Below, in pieces: positions 45,239-53,499 of a DNA stretch of 64,000 nt (positions are counted from its first letter, which is position 1; each line of letters begins with the position of its first letter). Origin of the DNA: an uncultured Paludibaculum sp. (GTDB lineage: Bacteria; Acidobacteriota; Terriglobia; Bryobacterales; Bryobacteraceae); assembly GCF_963665245.1 (NCBI RefSeq), contig NZ_OY762267.1, forward strand, positions 3,320,001-3,384,000, given 5' to 3'. The translations under genes and the position numbers were made by a program. The notes beneath the pieces are model-generated. The model was not told the origin of the DNA. It did no database searches and saw nothing but the letters and a program-made list of their open reading frames with translations.

Positions 45239-46984
45239 CTAATCGCGCCGGGCCGCCTGACGCGCAGACGGTTTCCCCGGCTCCAGCCTTTGCAACAGCC
45301 GCACATGAGCCGCGGCGAAGTCCTGGGGATTCGTATGGTACGACTCGATACTGCCCGCAACTTCCGCCGCCAGTTGATCGGCACTATCCCGGCCGGCCTG
45401 GCCCGCCAACTGAGACAGAAGCTCACTATCCTCAAAACCGTCGCGCAGGTTTTCGAAGCGGATGGACGCAAGCGGTTCCCCGTTCTCACCGGGATAGAGC
45501 AGCCAGCCGTCGCCCCATGGCCATTTGGTCCGGCGCCACTTGGTCCGCGTCTCGCCCGAGCGGAAATTTGCCCAGTCGCGGACTCCGGTATTCTCCCCCC
45601 ACTGGTTCAGCCCCCAATATTCGAAACCCGAAATCCCGTAACGGTACGTCAGCCACCCGATGGCGCGTGCGTCCACCGCAGGGTATTCGATGAATAGGTT
45701 GGGATGCTCGTTCGGCCAAACGCATACGGCCCAGATGACTTGCTTGCCGGACTTCCTCACCTGTTCCACACCGGACGAATCAAACTGGCGAATGTAGACG
45801 TCCAGGATGTCGGCATAGGAGTGCAATTGACTGACGGCCTTCGGCTGATTGAGGCAGAGCCACGTCTTGAGATCCGGAGCGATGCTCTTCACCAGCAGGT
45901 GATTGTTCCGAACCGTGTCCCATTGCTCCTCGGGTGGTTCGTCGACGTTGTAAATATAGGAGGCATCCCACCGGCCGCGTTTCTTCAGGTGCGCGGCATA
46001 CGCGCGGAGATAGTCTGCCAATTCGCGTTTTGCCTCTTCGGTCTGCCCGCTCCACGGCGTTTCCCGATCAAAGATCCCGATCGAGAACTGGCGCATTCCG
46101 TACTCGCGCCCGAGTTCGTCAAGCGCATCCGTCAAGTGAAAGTCGTAAGCCCCCGACTGGCCCAGAACCGGCCAGACAAGGTGGCTGCCCCGCCGGCCCA
46201 GCAACATATTGCCCGTCGGACCAAGAGGCCCCGCCGTAGTATCGGTCCTGATCTGCCCTTGATTCCAGCCCATCATCATGTCGAATGTAGGCCCGAGATG
46301 TTGAGAGAAGGCTTCTCTGGCCCATCGCTTATACAGCTCAAAGAACGTGGGGCTTTCCATGCCACCCGGTGTCTGATAGTGAGCGAATAAATTGCCGGCG
46401 GGCATGAATGCCGCATTCCGCAGTTGCTGGCGCTTCGGCAGTGTTACGTGGAAGACCCGGACCAGATAGCGGACAGAGGCAAGTTGTCGACGCCCCTGCA
46501 TGACGCGCAGCAATCCACGATAGAGACCTGAGTGGGCGTCTGTCGGGGCCTCGATGCGAATCCAAACTGGCTGGGTCTCGCCAGTCGCAACATCGAATGG
46601 TCGCATGGGCAGCAGGGGATCCGGCCACCAACCGATGCGCGGCAGAGGCTCGCGCTCGGCCCACGGCCTCGGATCGCCCGCCGCCGTGTGGACATAGCCC
46701 ACCAGGCTCATCTTCACGGCGAGGTTCGGGGCTCCGGCTAGCGAGTTCTCTACCGTCAGGCCGTGATGAGCGCCCCCGTCCGCATGGATGAGAAACTGGA
46801 ACGATTCCTGCTCGCCCCGCGCCATCGATACCGTCCATGTGGACACAACCGGGGCTGGCAGCGGATCCTCCAGAAGGACCTTTACCATGGGAGATGCGAA
46901 CGAGGTGCGGATCGTCCCGAACGAAGGGGTAGCGGCACAGGAGAACGCCACTAGCCACGCGAGCTGCAACTGGTTCCCGGGCAT
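45239..46984 (-). CDS. Secreted DUF4091 glycoside-hydrolase-like protein
   Basis: 581 residues from the ATG at 46984 (a TTG one codon earlier is less likely). A signal peptide (LQLAWLVAFSCAATPSFG) is followed by a beta-sandwich with GEQESFQFLIHADGG...TGETQPVWIRIEAPTDAHSGLYRGLLRV, typical of the domain before DUF4091, then a barrel-like part with DASYIYNVDEPPEEQWD (a plausible catalytic Asp/Glu), YRYGISGFEYWGLNQWGENTG and GDGWLLYPGENGEPLASIRFENLRDGFEDSELL. The family is glycosidase-like but with little biochemistry. It opens the four-gene operon ending with the ROK repressor. Confidence 0.8.
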   Translation of the reverse strand: MPGNQLQLAWLVAFSCAATPSFGTIRTSFASPMVKVLLEDPLPAPVVSTWTVSMARGEQESFQFLIHADGGAHHGLTVENSLAGAPNLAVKMSLVGYVHTAAGDPRPWAEREPLPRIGWWPDPLLPMRPFDVATGETQPVWIRIEAPTDAHSGLYRGLLRVMQGRRQLASVRYLVRVFHVTLPKRQQLRNAAFMPAGNLFAHYQTPGGMESPTFFELYKRWAREAFSQHLGPTFDMMMGWNQGQIRTDTTAGPLGPTGNMLLGRRGSHLVWPVLGQSGAYDFHLTDALDELGREYGMRQFSIGIFDRETPWSGQTEEAKRELADYLRAYAAHLKKRGRWDASYIYNVDEPPEEQWDTVRNNHLLVKSIAPDLKTWLCLNQPKAVSQLHSYADILDVYIRQFDSSGVEQVRKSGKQVIWAVCVWPNEHPNLFIEYPAVDARAIGWLTYRYGISGFEYWGLNQWGENTGVRDWANFRSGETRTKWRRTKWPWGDGWLLYPGENGEPLASIRFENLRDGFEDSELLSQLAGQAGRDSADQLAAEVAGSIESYHTNPQDFAAAHVRLLQRLEPGKPSARQAARRD

Positions 46985-47001
46985 CAACCGCCATCATACT
47001 T

Positions 47002-47031
47002 CAAATAGTGCAGTAATTGCACTAATACCAA
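47002..47031 (-). promoter_or_regulatory. Promoter and palindromic operator of the DUF4091/M20/APC/ROK operon
   Basis: Minus-strand TTGGTA (47031-47026) and TATTTG (47007-47002) are 18 bp apart. The spacer contains an inverted repeat with 7-bp arms TAGTGCA (47006-47012) and TGCACTA (47018-47024) around GTAAT. Its centre GCAGTAATTGC is related to the motifs at 31621 and 35110. It begins 18 bp upstream of the ATG at 46984. Confidence 0.6.
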
Positions 47032-47189
47032 ACGATCCCTGCCAAAGGTATCAAAGGCGGCGCTGCAGACCGCTCTCCGTTGTCCGCAACGCCATCGGCA
47101 GCGTCAGCGACGGAGGTTCATGGCAGACCACCAACTCCTTGTTCGGGCCCGTCGCTACTGAAAATCCGGTCAACGAATGGTTGCTTCAC

Positions 47190-47730
47190 GCTTCAAACCG
47201 AGAAATCGAGGTGGAAGTCGCCGGGGCGCACCGCAAGGCAGATGACTCTCTTTTTCAGCCGTCGACAGTGGGAGAACAGGGCTGTCCAGTGCTGCAGGTT
47301 CATTCGCACGACTCGACCCAAACCCGCATCGCGCACACCCTTCTGCGTCCAATAGAACTTGCTGTCGTCAGTGTCCACTGATATGCCGGCACACCATTTC
47401 CTTTGACCTGCTCCCGGCTCCGAATCTCCCGGGCTTTTATCCGCGAGAGCTGCAGTACTCGACACCTCCAGTCGTTGCTCGTCTGAAGCGCAGTGGCTTT
47501 CGGCATCACTAACTGATTGGCCTGAGTCTTCGCCGCGCGGCGAGGGTCGCACTGTTGAACGGGGCCAGGTCGATGATCTTTATCTGCTCGGTGATTGAGC
47601 CAGGCCATCGGTCTTCACCCCGACCAGCAGTTCGTGGCTGAAAGCAAGTGGCGGTACCGGTAATAAACGAGCGCGGGAAGCGGCAACAAGCTACGCTTGG
47701 GCGGTGCTCCAAATCGCGGTCCAAGCGCAT
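47190..47730 (-). pseudogene. Frameshifted remnant of a YWTD beta-propeller gene
   Basis: One frame gives RKWCAGISVDTDDSKFYWTQ followed by KGVRDAGLGRVVRMNLQ (about 47360-47440), which I recognise as the KWCVGIAVD...FYWTQKG...GRI segment of YWTD/SMP-30-like propeller proteins. Upstream pieces in other frames (ANQLVMPKATALQ, RVLQLSRIKAREI) resemble the preceding repeat, and downstream pieces the following one. No single frame spans it, so frameshifts have broken the gene. It lies inside the right end of the island. Confidence 0.6.
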
Positions 47731-48031
47731 TGAGCGAACGGTCTCGACATTCGGAGCTTTAGCAGTGTTGGCGTTCTAGGATCATGTCCGGCGGAGTATA
47801 GGCGGTGGCCGACACTCTCGGTTGAAGATCGATGGTCAGCATACCCGACTGGCATTCAGAACGAATTATCAATCAGATACGGATGACCATCTGCCCGCGG
47901 ACGGGTGACTCGGTAGGCAGTCACTGACATTCCGGTCACGCGAAATCAGTAGCTTACGAGCTTTTTACTCCGATTGCTCCGTTTTCCGCCATCGGACAAC
48001 AGCTGGAAACTTGGTAAGCTGTTGAAACGAT
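47731..48031. other. Gene-free stretch next to tRNA-Gly
   Basis: I see no convincing open frame, promoter or integrase remnant in these 300 bp between the pseudogene and the tRNA 3' end. Confidence 0.4.
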
Positions 48032-48106
48032 TGGAGCGGGAGACCGGGATCGAACCGGCGACGTTCAGCTTGGGAAGCTGACATTCTACCACTGAATTAC
48101 TCCCGC
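48032..48106 (-). tRNA. tRNA-Gly(CCC)
   Basis: 75 nt with encoded CCA. Acceptor stem GCGGGAG/CTCCCGC, D stem ATTC/GAAT, anticodon stem TCAGC/GCTGA with loop TTCCCAA (anticodon CCC), T arm GCCGG-TTCGATC-CCGGT, discriminator T. Its 3' half is duplicated at 27556-27600, marking it as the probable integration site of the island. Confidence 0.95.
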
Positions 48107-48152
48107 TCATGGGAGGGACACCCTCAGAATAACAGATCCCGTCAAGGGTGGA

Positions 48153-49592
48153 TCAACGCACCAGTGGGTCTTCCACCCAGGGCGGGGTGGCCTCGATTAG
48201 GCGGCCTAGCTCGGGCTCCACGCGGTCCAATTCCGTCTTCATCCGCCAGGCGATGTCGCGGTAGCTGAAGTGGCCCTTCACACCGCTGCGCAGTTTGGAG
48301 ATATACTCCGCCTCGGCGAAGTCCATCTTAAACAAAAAGCGGCCCTTGGCCGCAAACGGCAATAGGTAGTGGCTACTGACACCTGGCAGTTTCGACGCTG
48401 CCGACTGCGCGTCCTGGAGAGCCGAACGGTAAACAGATTCCAGGCCAGCCTCCCTCACACCGTCCGGTACAGCGAACCCGTGCCGCCAAGTGAAGACCTG
48501 ACGGGTCTGATGACAGCGCCGGTGCCGGTGCATATCGCGGTACGCACCAATATCCACCAGCATGTCGAATGCATATGGGCCGCCGCGGAACTCCCGCAGC
48601 AGTTCATCACGCCGCGACCGAGCTTTCAATGCCACGTCCAGCACTTCCGCCTGGCGCGCCCGGCTCCAGCCGCTGACCAGTTCATGCAGTTCATGAAACG
48701 GCCTGTCCGTGACGGCGTACAGGAGAGTCGCCGCTATATCCACCAGCGGTTCCACGGTCTTGGTCAACACAACAGACGGCGGCACCTCACTGGAGGCCGC
48801 CGGGAGATTCTGGCTGACCCATTGCGTCAGATCCGCTTTTGCCTCTATCGGATACGGATCCGGGTCCACATACTTGGCCAAGGTCGGCGCCAACGGTTCC
48901 TCGGGCACATCGGTCCGCCACGGACAGTGAGGAGGGACCGCGCACGACCGCGCGGCCTCAGCCGCGACAGACCGCACCTCCTCGTATTCTGAGCTCTTCA
49001 GCCGCCGGATCTGCTTCTCCAGCGTGCGGATACTTGTCACCTGTCCGACTCCGGTCGGAATGCCCAGGAACAGGACATAGCGGGCAATATCGAACGCTCG
49101 CGCCGCGATATTCCGCTTGTACGCATCTGGCTTCATCGACTCCGGACGTGGGAGCTTGGTGCTCAGCGCCTCGACCATCCGGCCGTGGATCTCCTGGTAC
49201 GCCTCCAGCAGCCGTTTGGCAGCCGTCTGGTAGATCTCCACCAGCGCGCCATCCAGCACCGCTGGAGTTACGAAACCCGAGCGCGAAAAATCCTGATAGC
49301 GGGACGACCGGGCCTGTCCATCCCAGAGCTGCTCGTCCTCGATCTCGATCGCCGCGATCTCGCTGACCCCCTCGAACGAGAGCGCAACGTGACCCAGATC
49401 GGCAATCGAGGCGTGGCCGTACTGGAAGTAGAAGCTCTCCAGAAACTTGGAGGAATCGTGGTTCCGAACCCACTCGATGGACTCACGAATGGAATCCGGC
49501 GATCGGCTGTACCGCGCCAGTGCGTAGGCCAACTTCTCGGGCGGCATCGGCCCGACGGAAATCACCCGGCTCGCTGCTTGTTCTTGGGGCAA
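48153..49592 (-). CDS. thyX: Long ThyX-like (FAD-dependent thymidylate synthase) protein
   Basis: 479 residues, about twice a standard ThyX. The first half has [49 protein letters not shown] then [11 protein letters not shown]; the second half has LPRPF-type helices, [24 protein letters not shown] and a C-terminal [24 protein letters not shown] of the ThyX signature occurs only in the second half, and RSSRYQ only in the first, suggesting two diverged ThyX domains forming one site. ThyX makes dTMP from dUMP with NADPH and methylene-tetrahydrofolate. The start given is TTG at 49592; an ATG at 49547 is possible. It is divergent from dut, a fitting partner. Confidence 0.7.
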   Translation of the reverse strand: MPQEQAASRVISVGPMPPEKLAYALARYSRSPDSIRESIEWVRNHDSSKFLESFYFQYGHASIADLGHVALSFEGVSEIAAIEIEDEQLWDGQARSSRYQDFSRSGFVTPAVLDGALVEIYQTAAKRLLEAYQEIHGRMVEALSTKLPRPESMKPDAYKRNIAARAFDIARYVLFLGIPTGVGQVTSIRTLEKQIRRLKSSEYEEVRSVAAEAARSCAVPPHCPWRTDVPEEPLAPTLAKYVDPDPYPIEAKADLTQWVSQNLPAASSEVPPSVVLTKTVEPLVDIAATLLYAVTDRPFHELHELVSGWSRARQAEVLDVALKARSRRDELLREFRGGPYAFDMLVDIGAYRDMHRHRRCHQTRQVFTWRHGFAVPDGVREAGLESVYRSALQDAQSAASKLPGVSSHYLLPFAAKGRFLFKMDFAEAEYISKLRSGVKGHFSYRDIAWRMKTELDRVEPELGRLIEATPPWVEDPLVR

Positions 49593-49618
49593 ACAGTTAT
49601 CATAGCGAACACCGCCTC

Positions 49619-50050
49619 ATGAAGATTCTCATCAACCGGGTTCATCCCGATGCCGAACTGCCCGCCTACGCGCACGGCCCGCTGGAAGACGCGGGTATGG
49701 ATCTGAAATCGTTGGCAGATCTCGTCCTGGAGCCCAATCAGCCAGCCCTGGTCCCAACCGGACTCTCCATTGAGCTCCCTCCCGGCTACGAAGCCCAGTT
49801 GCGCCCTCGCAGCGGCCTGGCCTTGCGTCACGCCATCACTTTGCCCAACGCACCGGCCACCATTGACCCGGGCTACCGGGGCGAAATCCGCGTGATTCTC
49901 CTGAACCTGGGTACGGCGCCCTACCAGATACACAAAGGCGACCGGATCGCGCAGATGGTCATAGCCCGCTATGAGACGATCGAATGGCAAGAAGGAAGCC
50001 TAAACGATTCCGCGCGCGGTTCGGGCGGCTTCGGATCCAGCGGACGGTGA
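49619..50050 (+). CDS. dut: Deoxyuridine 5'-triphosphate nucleotidohydrolase (dUTPase)
   Basis: 143 residues from the ATG at 49619. The five trimeric-dUTPase motifs are present: [10 protein letters not shown] (1), RPRSGLALR (2), [14 protein letters not shown] (3, with the catalytic Asp), [10 protein letters not shown] (4) and [10 protein letters not shown] (5, the C-terminal P-loop-like arm). It cleaves dUTP to dUMP and pyrophosphate, giving the substrate of the divergently encoded ThyX and keeping uracil out of DNA. Confidence 0.95.
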   Translation: MKILINRVHPDAELPAYAHGPLEDAGMDLKSLADLVLEPNQPALVPTGLSIELPPGYEAQLRPRSGLALRHAITLPNAPATIDPGYRGEIRVILLNLGTAPYQIHKGDRIAQMVIARYETIEWQEGSLNDSARGSGGFGSSGR

Positions 50051-50079
50051 TACTTTGAAGATCGACAGTGAAGTGGGTT

Positions 50080-50155
50080 TGGTGGACGGCGTGGGATTCG
50101 AACCCACGACCCCCGCATTGCGAACGCGGTGCTCTCCCAACTGAGCTAGCCGCCC
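50080..50155 (-). tRNA. tRNA-Ala(CGC)
   Basis: 76 nt with encoded CCA. Acceptor GGGCGGC/GCCGTCC (one G-T pair), D stem GCTC/GAGC, anticodon stem CCGCG/TGCGG with loop TTCGCAA (anticodon CGC), T arm GTGGG-TTCGAAT-CCCAC, discriminator A. Confidence 0.96.
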
Positions 50156-50226
50156 ACAGTGGCTGTCTTTCCCAATATAACACGCCAATTCCCGCTTGGG
50201 CGGGTAGGTACAATAGACTGAGTCTC

Positions 50227-50904
50227 ATGGAGTCACCGAAATTGGAACAGACCCTCGATAAGATGCGTCGCGACTGGGACGAACGCGCCCGCGAGAACGC
50301 ACGCTTCTACGTCAACACGGAACGCACGGACTGGACCGATGAGGACTTCTACGCTTCTGGCGAGCGCACTTTTGCGGAAGAGATCCTCACAGACCTGACC
50401 AATATCTGCCAAGGCAAAGATCCCCGGCAGATGCGGGTTCTCGAAATCGGCTGTGGCGCCGGCCGGGTGACGCGCGCTTTCGCCAAGTACTTCGGCGAGG
50501 TCCATGCAGTCGATGTCAGCGGTGAAATGGTGGCGCTCGCAACGAAAGCTGTGCAGCCATTTCCTGGCGCCCATGTCTACCAGAACAATGGCATGGACCT
50601 GTCGGTAATCCCCACTGGGGAGTTCGACTTTGCGTTCTCCACGATCGTTTTCCAGCACATCCCCAGCCGCGAAGTGATCTACAATTACGTCGCCGAAGTG
50701 AACCGGTTGTTGAGGCCGGGCGCCCTGTTCAAGTTCCAGGTGCAGGGCGATCCCACTCTCCAAACCGAGGTGGACGACACCTGGCTCGGTGTACCGTTCT
50801 CCGATCAGCAGGCCGTGGAAATGGCGGAGAAGTGTGGATTCGAGCCGCGCTACCGGCACGGTGCCGGCCAGCAGTATTTCTGGCTCTGGTTCTTCAAGAA
50901 GTAG
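50227..50904 (+). CDS. Class I SAM-dependent methyltransferase
   Basis: 225 residues from the ATG at 50227; the open frame to 50068 runs through the tRNA and is rejected. Motif I is MRVLEIGCGAGRVTRAFAKYF, with EVHAVDVSGEMVALA binding the ribose of SAM and FDFAFSTIVFQHIPSREVIYNY as motif IV region. A helical N terminus (LDKMRRDWDERARENARFYVN) precedes it. The acceptor substrate is unknown. It lies between tRNA-Ala and a convergent GntR regulator. Confidence 0.87.
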   Translation: MESPKLEQTLDKMRRDWDERARENARFYVNTERTDWTDEDFYASGERTFAEEILTDLTNICQGKDPRQMRVLEIGCGAGRVTRAFAKYFGEVHAVDVSGEMVALATKAVQPFPGAHVYQNNGMDLSVIPTGEFDFAFSTIVFQHIPSREVIYNYVAEVNRLLRPGALFKFQVQGDPTLQTEVDDTWLGVPFSDQQAVEMAEKCGFEPRYRHGAGQQYFWLWFFKK

Positions 50905-50914
50905 GCCGCTCGGC

Positions 50915-51685
50915 TTACTTCGCGGACTTGGGCGCCATGCGCCACCGCGTCCCGTTCGGCTGGTAGGCGATCTTCAGCAACTCATCCAGCGCATAGCGGA
51001 TGTGCTGCCGGATGGCTTCGTCCGCTACCTGAATATCGCCGGTACAAAGTGCCTCCGCCAACTCCGAGTGGTACCGCGCGGGCAGCGGATGCACCTGCGC
51101 GGCCGTGTCGGACAACCAACTGAATAACAGATCCTGCTCGCGCTCGATGGACTGCCGCAGCAGGGCACATCCGCCCATCTCGGCAATACGCAGGTGAAAC
51201 TTCACGTGGTAGACGCGCACTGACAGCCGGAACTCGTGATCTGTCTCTGCCCCGTCGCAACAGGCGTAGAGATGATCCAGATGCTTCGCCATGCGCAGGA
51301 TCTCGGCCTTGTCCTTGGTCGTCGCCCGCTCGGCAAACAATCGCGCGGATTGGCTCTCCAGTGCTTCCCGAAGGAGGTACCGGTCCTTCACCTCATCGCG
51401 TGTGGGCGTCCGGACCCTTGTCCCTACCCTCGGCCGGCTTTCCAGTAATCCGTCGTTGACCAACCGCTGGAGCGCCTCGGCCACTGGCAGCAGGCTCATT
51501 CCGAACTCGTCCGCCAGGCGCCGCCGGGAAAGCGCCGCACCTGGAGGATATTCGCCCTTAAGGATCCGTTCGCGAACGAGACGGTACGCCTTTTGCGCCA
51601 GGGTGTTTTCCTGGCGCACCGCACGCACCCCCTGTTCCGGCTGAGAACTCCGAACGGGTTGGGTGCGAGCGGGTTGCGTGCTCAT
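50915..51685 (-). CDS. GntR-family (FadR/FCD) transcriptional regulator
   Basis: 256 residues. A 25-residue Gln/Arg-rich leader precedes the winged HTH (AYRLVRERILKGEYPPGAALSRRRLADEFGMSLLPVAEALQRLVNDGLLESRPRVGTRV) and an FCD ligand-binding domain (YLLREALESQSARLFAERAT ... FHLRIAEMGGCALLRQSIER ... YHSELAEALCTGDIQVADEAIRQHI), with the usual Asp/His metal-site positions. The effector is unknown. It precedes tatC by orientation but is separately placed. Confidence 0.88.
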   Translation of the reverse strand: MSTQPARTQPVRSSQPEQGVRAVRQENTLAQKAYRLVRERILKGEYPPGAALSRRRLADEFGMSLLPVAEALQRLVNDGLLESRPRVGTRVRTPTRDEVKDRYLLREALESQSARLFAERATTKDKAEILRMAKHLDHLYACCDGAETDHEFRLSVRVYHVKFHLRIAEMGGCALLRQSIEREQDLLFSWLSDTAAQVHPLPARYHSELAEALCTGDIQVADEAIRQHIRYALDELLKIAYQPNGTRWRMAPKSAK

Positions 51686-51704
51686 GCTTCTGCCACTGTG
51701 AAGT

Positions 51705-52847
51705 CTACTTCATTAGAAACGGCCATTTCCACAGCCAATGATACCCATATTTCGTTAGGGCCAGCCAAAGCAGACCGGCGATGATCGCGACTACCACCAG
51801 TACACCGTAAACCACACGGTACCAGGGGAACTTCCTGCCTTCGCGGCTCAACACCAACAGATGACTGGCGAATACACCGGCAAAGTAAAGCAGGATCATC
51901 GGCGCGGCGAAAATCGTCAGATTCACGGCATCCGGCGTCGGCGTAATCACCGCGGCCAGGATCACGATGATCAGAATGGCGTAACGCGAATGCGTCAGCA
52001 GGAACCTGGGCGACGCGATGCGCAGCAGGGTGAGGAAGAAGATCAGGACGGGCAGTTCGAAAACCAGGGCCACGCCCAGAATCACATTCACGAACAAATC
52101 TGTATATTCGGTGATCGAAACCACCGGTTTCACGCCGTGGCCCACGCCGATGCCCAGCAGGAAGGCGAGGCCAAACCGGAATGCCACGAAGTAAGCGAAA
52201 GCGCCGCCGGCAATGAATAGGCCCGCCGTCGTAAAGATGAACGGCGTCGCCAGTTTCCGTTCCTTCTTATACAGGCCCGGCGCGATAAAGGCCCAAACCT
52301 GGTACAGGATCCACGGGGAGGCGATGAACAAGGCGCAGATCACAGGGATCTTTACCCAGATAATGCTGAAGCCCTCGATCGGCGTAATCTGCGCCAGATC
52401 CTCGGGCAAACCCAATTGTTTCAATGCGCTGGCGGCCGGTTCGCGAACCGCGTCCCACAGCTTGTCGGTATAGAACAGGCAGACCCCAAACGCTACGCCC
52501 AACCCCATCAGCGCCCGGATGATGCGGAATCGCAGCTCTTCCAGGTGCTCCAGGAAGGACATCCGTAGCATGCCATCGTCTTCCTCGTCGTCTTCTTCGG
52601 GGTCTGTGGTTTTCGGGGGGGCGGGCGGGGCAGGAGGCGCGACAGCGGTCACGGGCGCCGGAGTAACGGCGGTGACCGGCGTCGTTTCCGCCGGTACCGC
52701 CGTCACTTCTTCAGCCAGGCCATCTTCCTTTGCGTACGGGTCAAGATTCCCGGACGTAGATTCGGGCGTCAGGCGCCCATCGTGCTCCGGGTCAAGCTCC
52801 GGACGTGGTTCTTGCGGGTCGTTTGTATGATCCGGCATTTCCGGCAT
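51705..52847 (-). CDS. tatC: Twin-arginine translocase subunit TatC with long acidic N-terminal extension
   Basis: 380 residues. Six membrane helices follow the diagnostic SFLEHLEELRFRIIRAL, with GVKPVVSITEYTDLFVNVILG, FELPVLIFFLTLLRIAS and LAAVITPTPDAVNLTIFAAPMILLY. A further C-terminal hydrophobic segment (RVVYGVLVVVAIIAGLLWLALT) is present. The first 95 residues are Pro/Ala/Thr- and Asp/Glu-rich low complexity ending EEDDEEDDGMLRM, absent from most TatC. It recognises the RR signal of folded Tat substrates, such as the Rieske and oxidoreductase proteins here. It is encoded downstream of tatA. Confidence 0.95.
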   Translation of the reverse strand: MPEMPDHTNDPQEPRPELDPEHDGRLTPESTSGNLDPYAKEDGLAEEVTAVPAETTPVTAVTPAPVTAVAPPAPPAPPKTTDPEEDDEEDDGMLRMSFLEHLEELRFRIIRALMGLGVAFGVCLFYTDKLWDAVREPAASALKQLGLPEDLAQITPIEGFSIIWVKIPVICALFIASPWILYQVWAFIAPGLYKKERKLATPFIFTTAGLFIAGGAFAYFVAFRFGLAFLLGIGVGHGVKPVVSITEYTDLFVNVILGVALVFELPVLIFFLTLLRIASPRFLLTHSRYAILIIVILAAVITPTPDAVNLTIFAAPMILLYFAGVFASHLLVLSREGRKFPWYRVVYGVLVVVAIIAGLLWLALTKYGYHWLWKWPFLMK

Positions 52848-52886
52848 TCGCGTACTGCTTGTTCCTGATTTGTGACCGGACTTGTG

Positions 52887-53396
52887 CTAGCGGGCTGCCG
52901 ACGGCTCCGTGGAGGAACTTTCCAACGGCGAGGAGGCCGTCGTGCCGGAAGTGGGCACGGCGCCTTCGGCCGCTTTCAAGTTTGGAGCCGCTTCGGCCAC
53001 CTCTGTGGCGGCCGCACCGGTGCTGTCAGCGCCCTGAGTTGCGGAAGCGCTTACGGCGGTAGAATCCGTACTTGTCGTTGTTGACGCATCGCCCGACTCC
53101 GGATACCCATAGGCACCGTAGTCGTACGACGAATCGTAGTTGTAGTAACTCGTGTCGTTGACCGTATCGTTGGTAATCTGGGCGAGTGACTCAGTCTCCT
53201 TGCGGATCTCCTGAGTTTCCTTCTCCAGATTCGCCATTTCGCGTTGCCAGGTGTCCTTCAAATCGTTGGAAGCCCGGCGGAACTCACTGATGGCCTTGGC
53301 GATATTTTTGCCGACCTCGGGCAACTTCTTCGGCCCGAAGAGCAGCAGGACCAACACGAATATGACAAGGGTCTCTTGCCAGCCTAGCGGACCCAT
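52887..53396 (-). CDS. tatA: Twin-arginine translocase subunit TatA/B
   Basis: 169 residues. The N terminus MGPLGWQETLVIFVLVLLLFGPKKLPEVGKNIAKAISEFRRAS has the single helix, the FGPKKLPE hinge and the amphipathic helix of TatA. A coiled-coil-like stretch (DLKDTWQREMANLEKETQEIRKETE) and a Ser/Thr/Ala-rich disordered tail with a Tyr/Asp-rich patch follow. It is upstream of tatC with a 39-bp gap, forming the Tat operon. Confidence 0.93.
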   Translation of the reverse strand: MGPLGWQETLVIFVLVLLLFGPKKLPEVGKNIAKAISEFRRASNDLKDTWQREMANLEKETQEIRKETESLAQITNDTVNDTSYYNYDSSYDYGAYGYPESGDASTTTSTDSTAVSASATQGADSTGAAATEVAEAAPNLKAAEGAVPTSGTTASSPLESSSTEPSAAR

Positions 53397-53499
53397 CCAG
53401 GGAACTCCTTCTCGACCTTATCTATCAGAGATGATAGCGAACCCCGGGAACCCACTCAACCGTCCTCCAAACGGGCGGTCCCCCTCCCCGTCTCCGCAA

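Larger units (their letters stand above)
27556..48077. mobile_element. Putative tRNA-Gly-bounded genomic island, about 20.5 kb
   Basis: Bounded by direct 45-bp copies of the tRNA-Gly 3' half at 27556-27600 and 48033-48077. The intact tRNA at the right end points its 3' end into the element and the fragment marks the left end, the geometry of a tRNA-integrated island. The cargo is a coherent nutrient-uptake set with its own ROK regulator. Decayed, gene-poor DNA lies inside both ends. No integrase or relaxase was found, so it is either degraded or mobilised in trans. Confidence 0.5.

Noticed and set aside
50068..50226. N-terminal extension of the methyltransferase frame
   Set aside because: It overlaps tRNA-Ala(CGC); the ATG at 50227 gives the proper family start.
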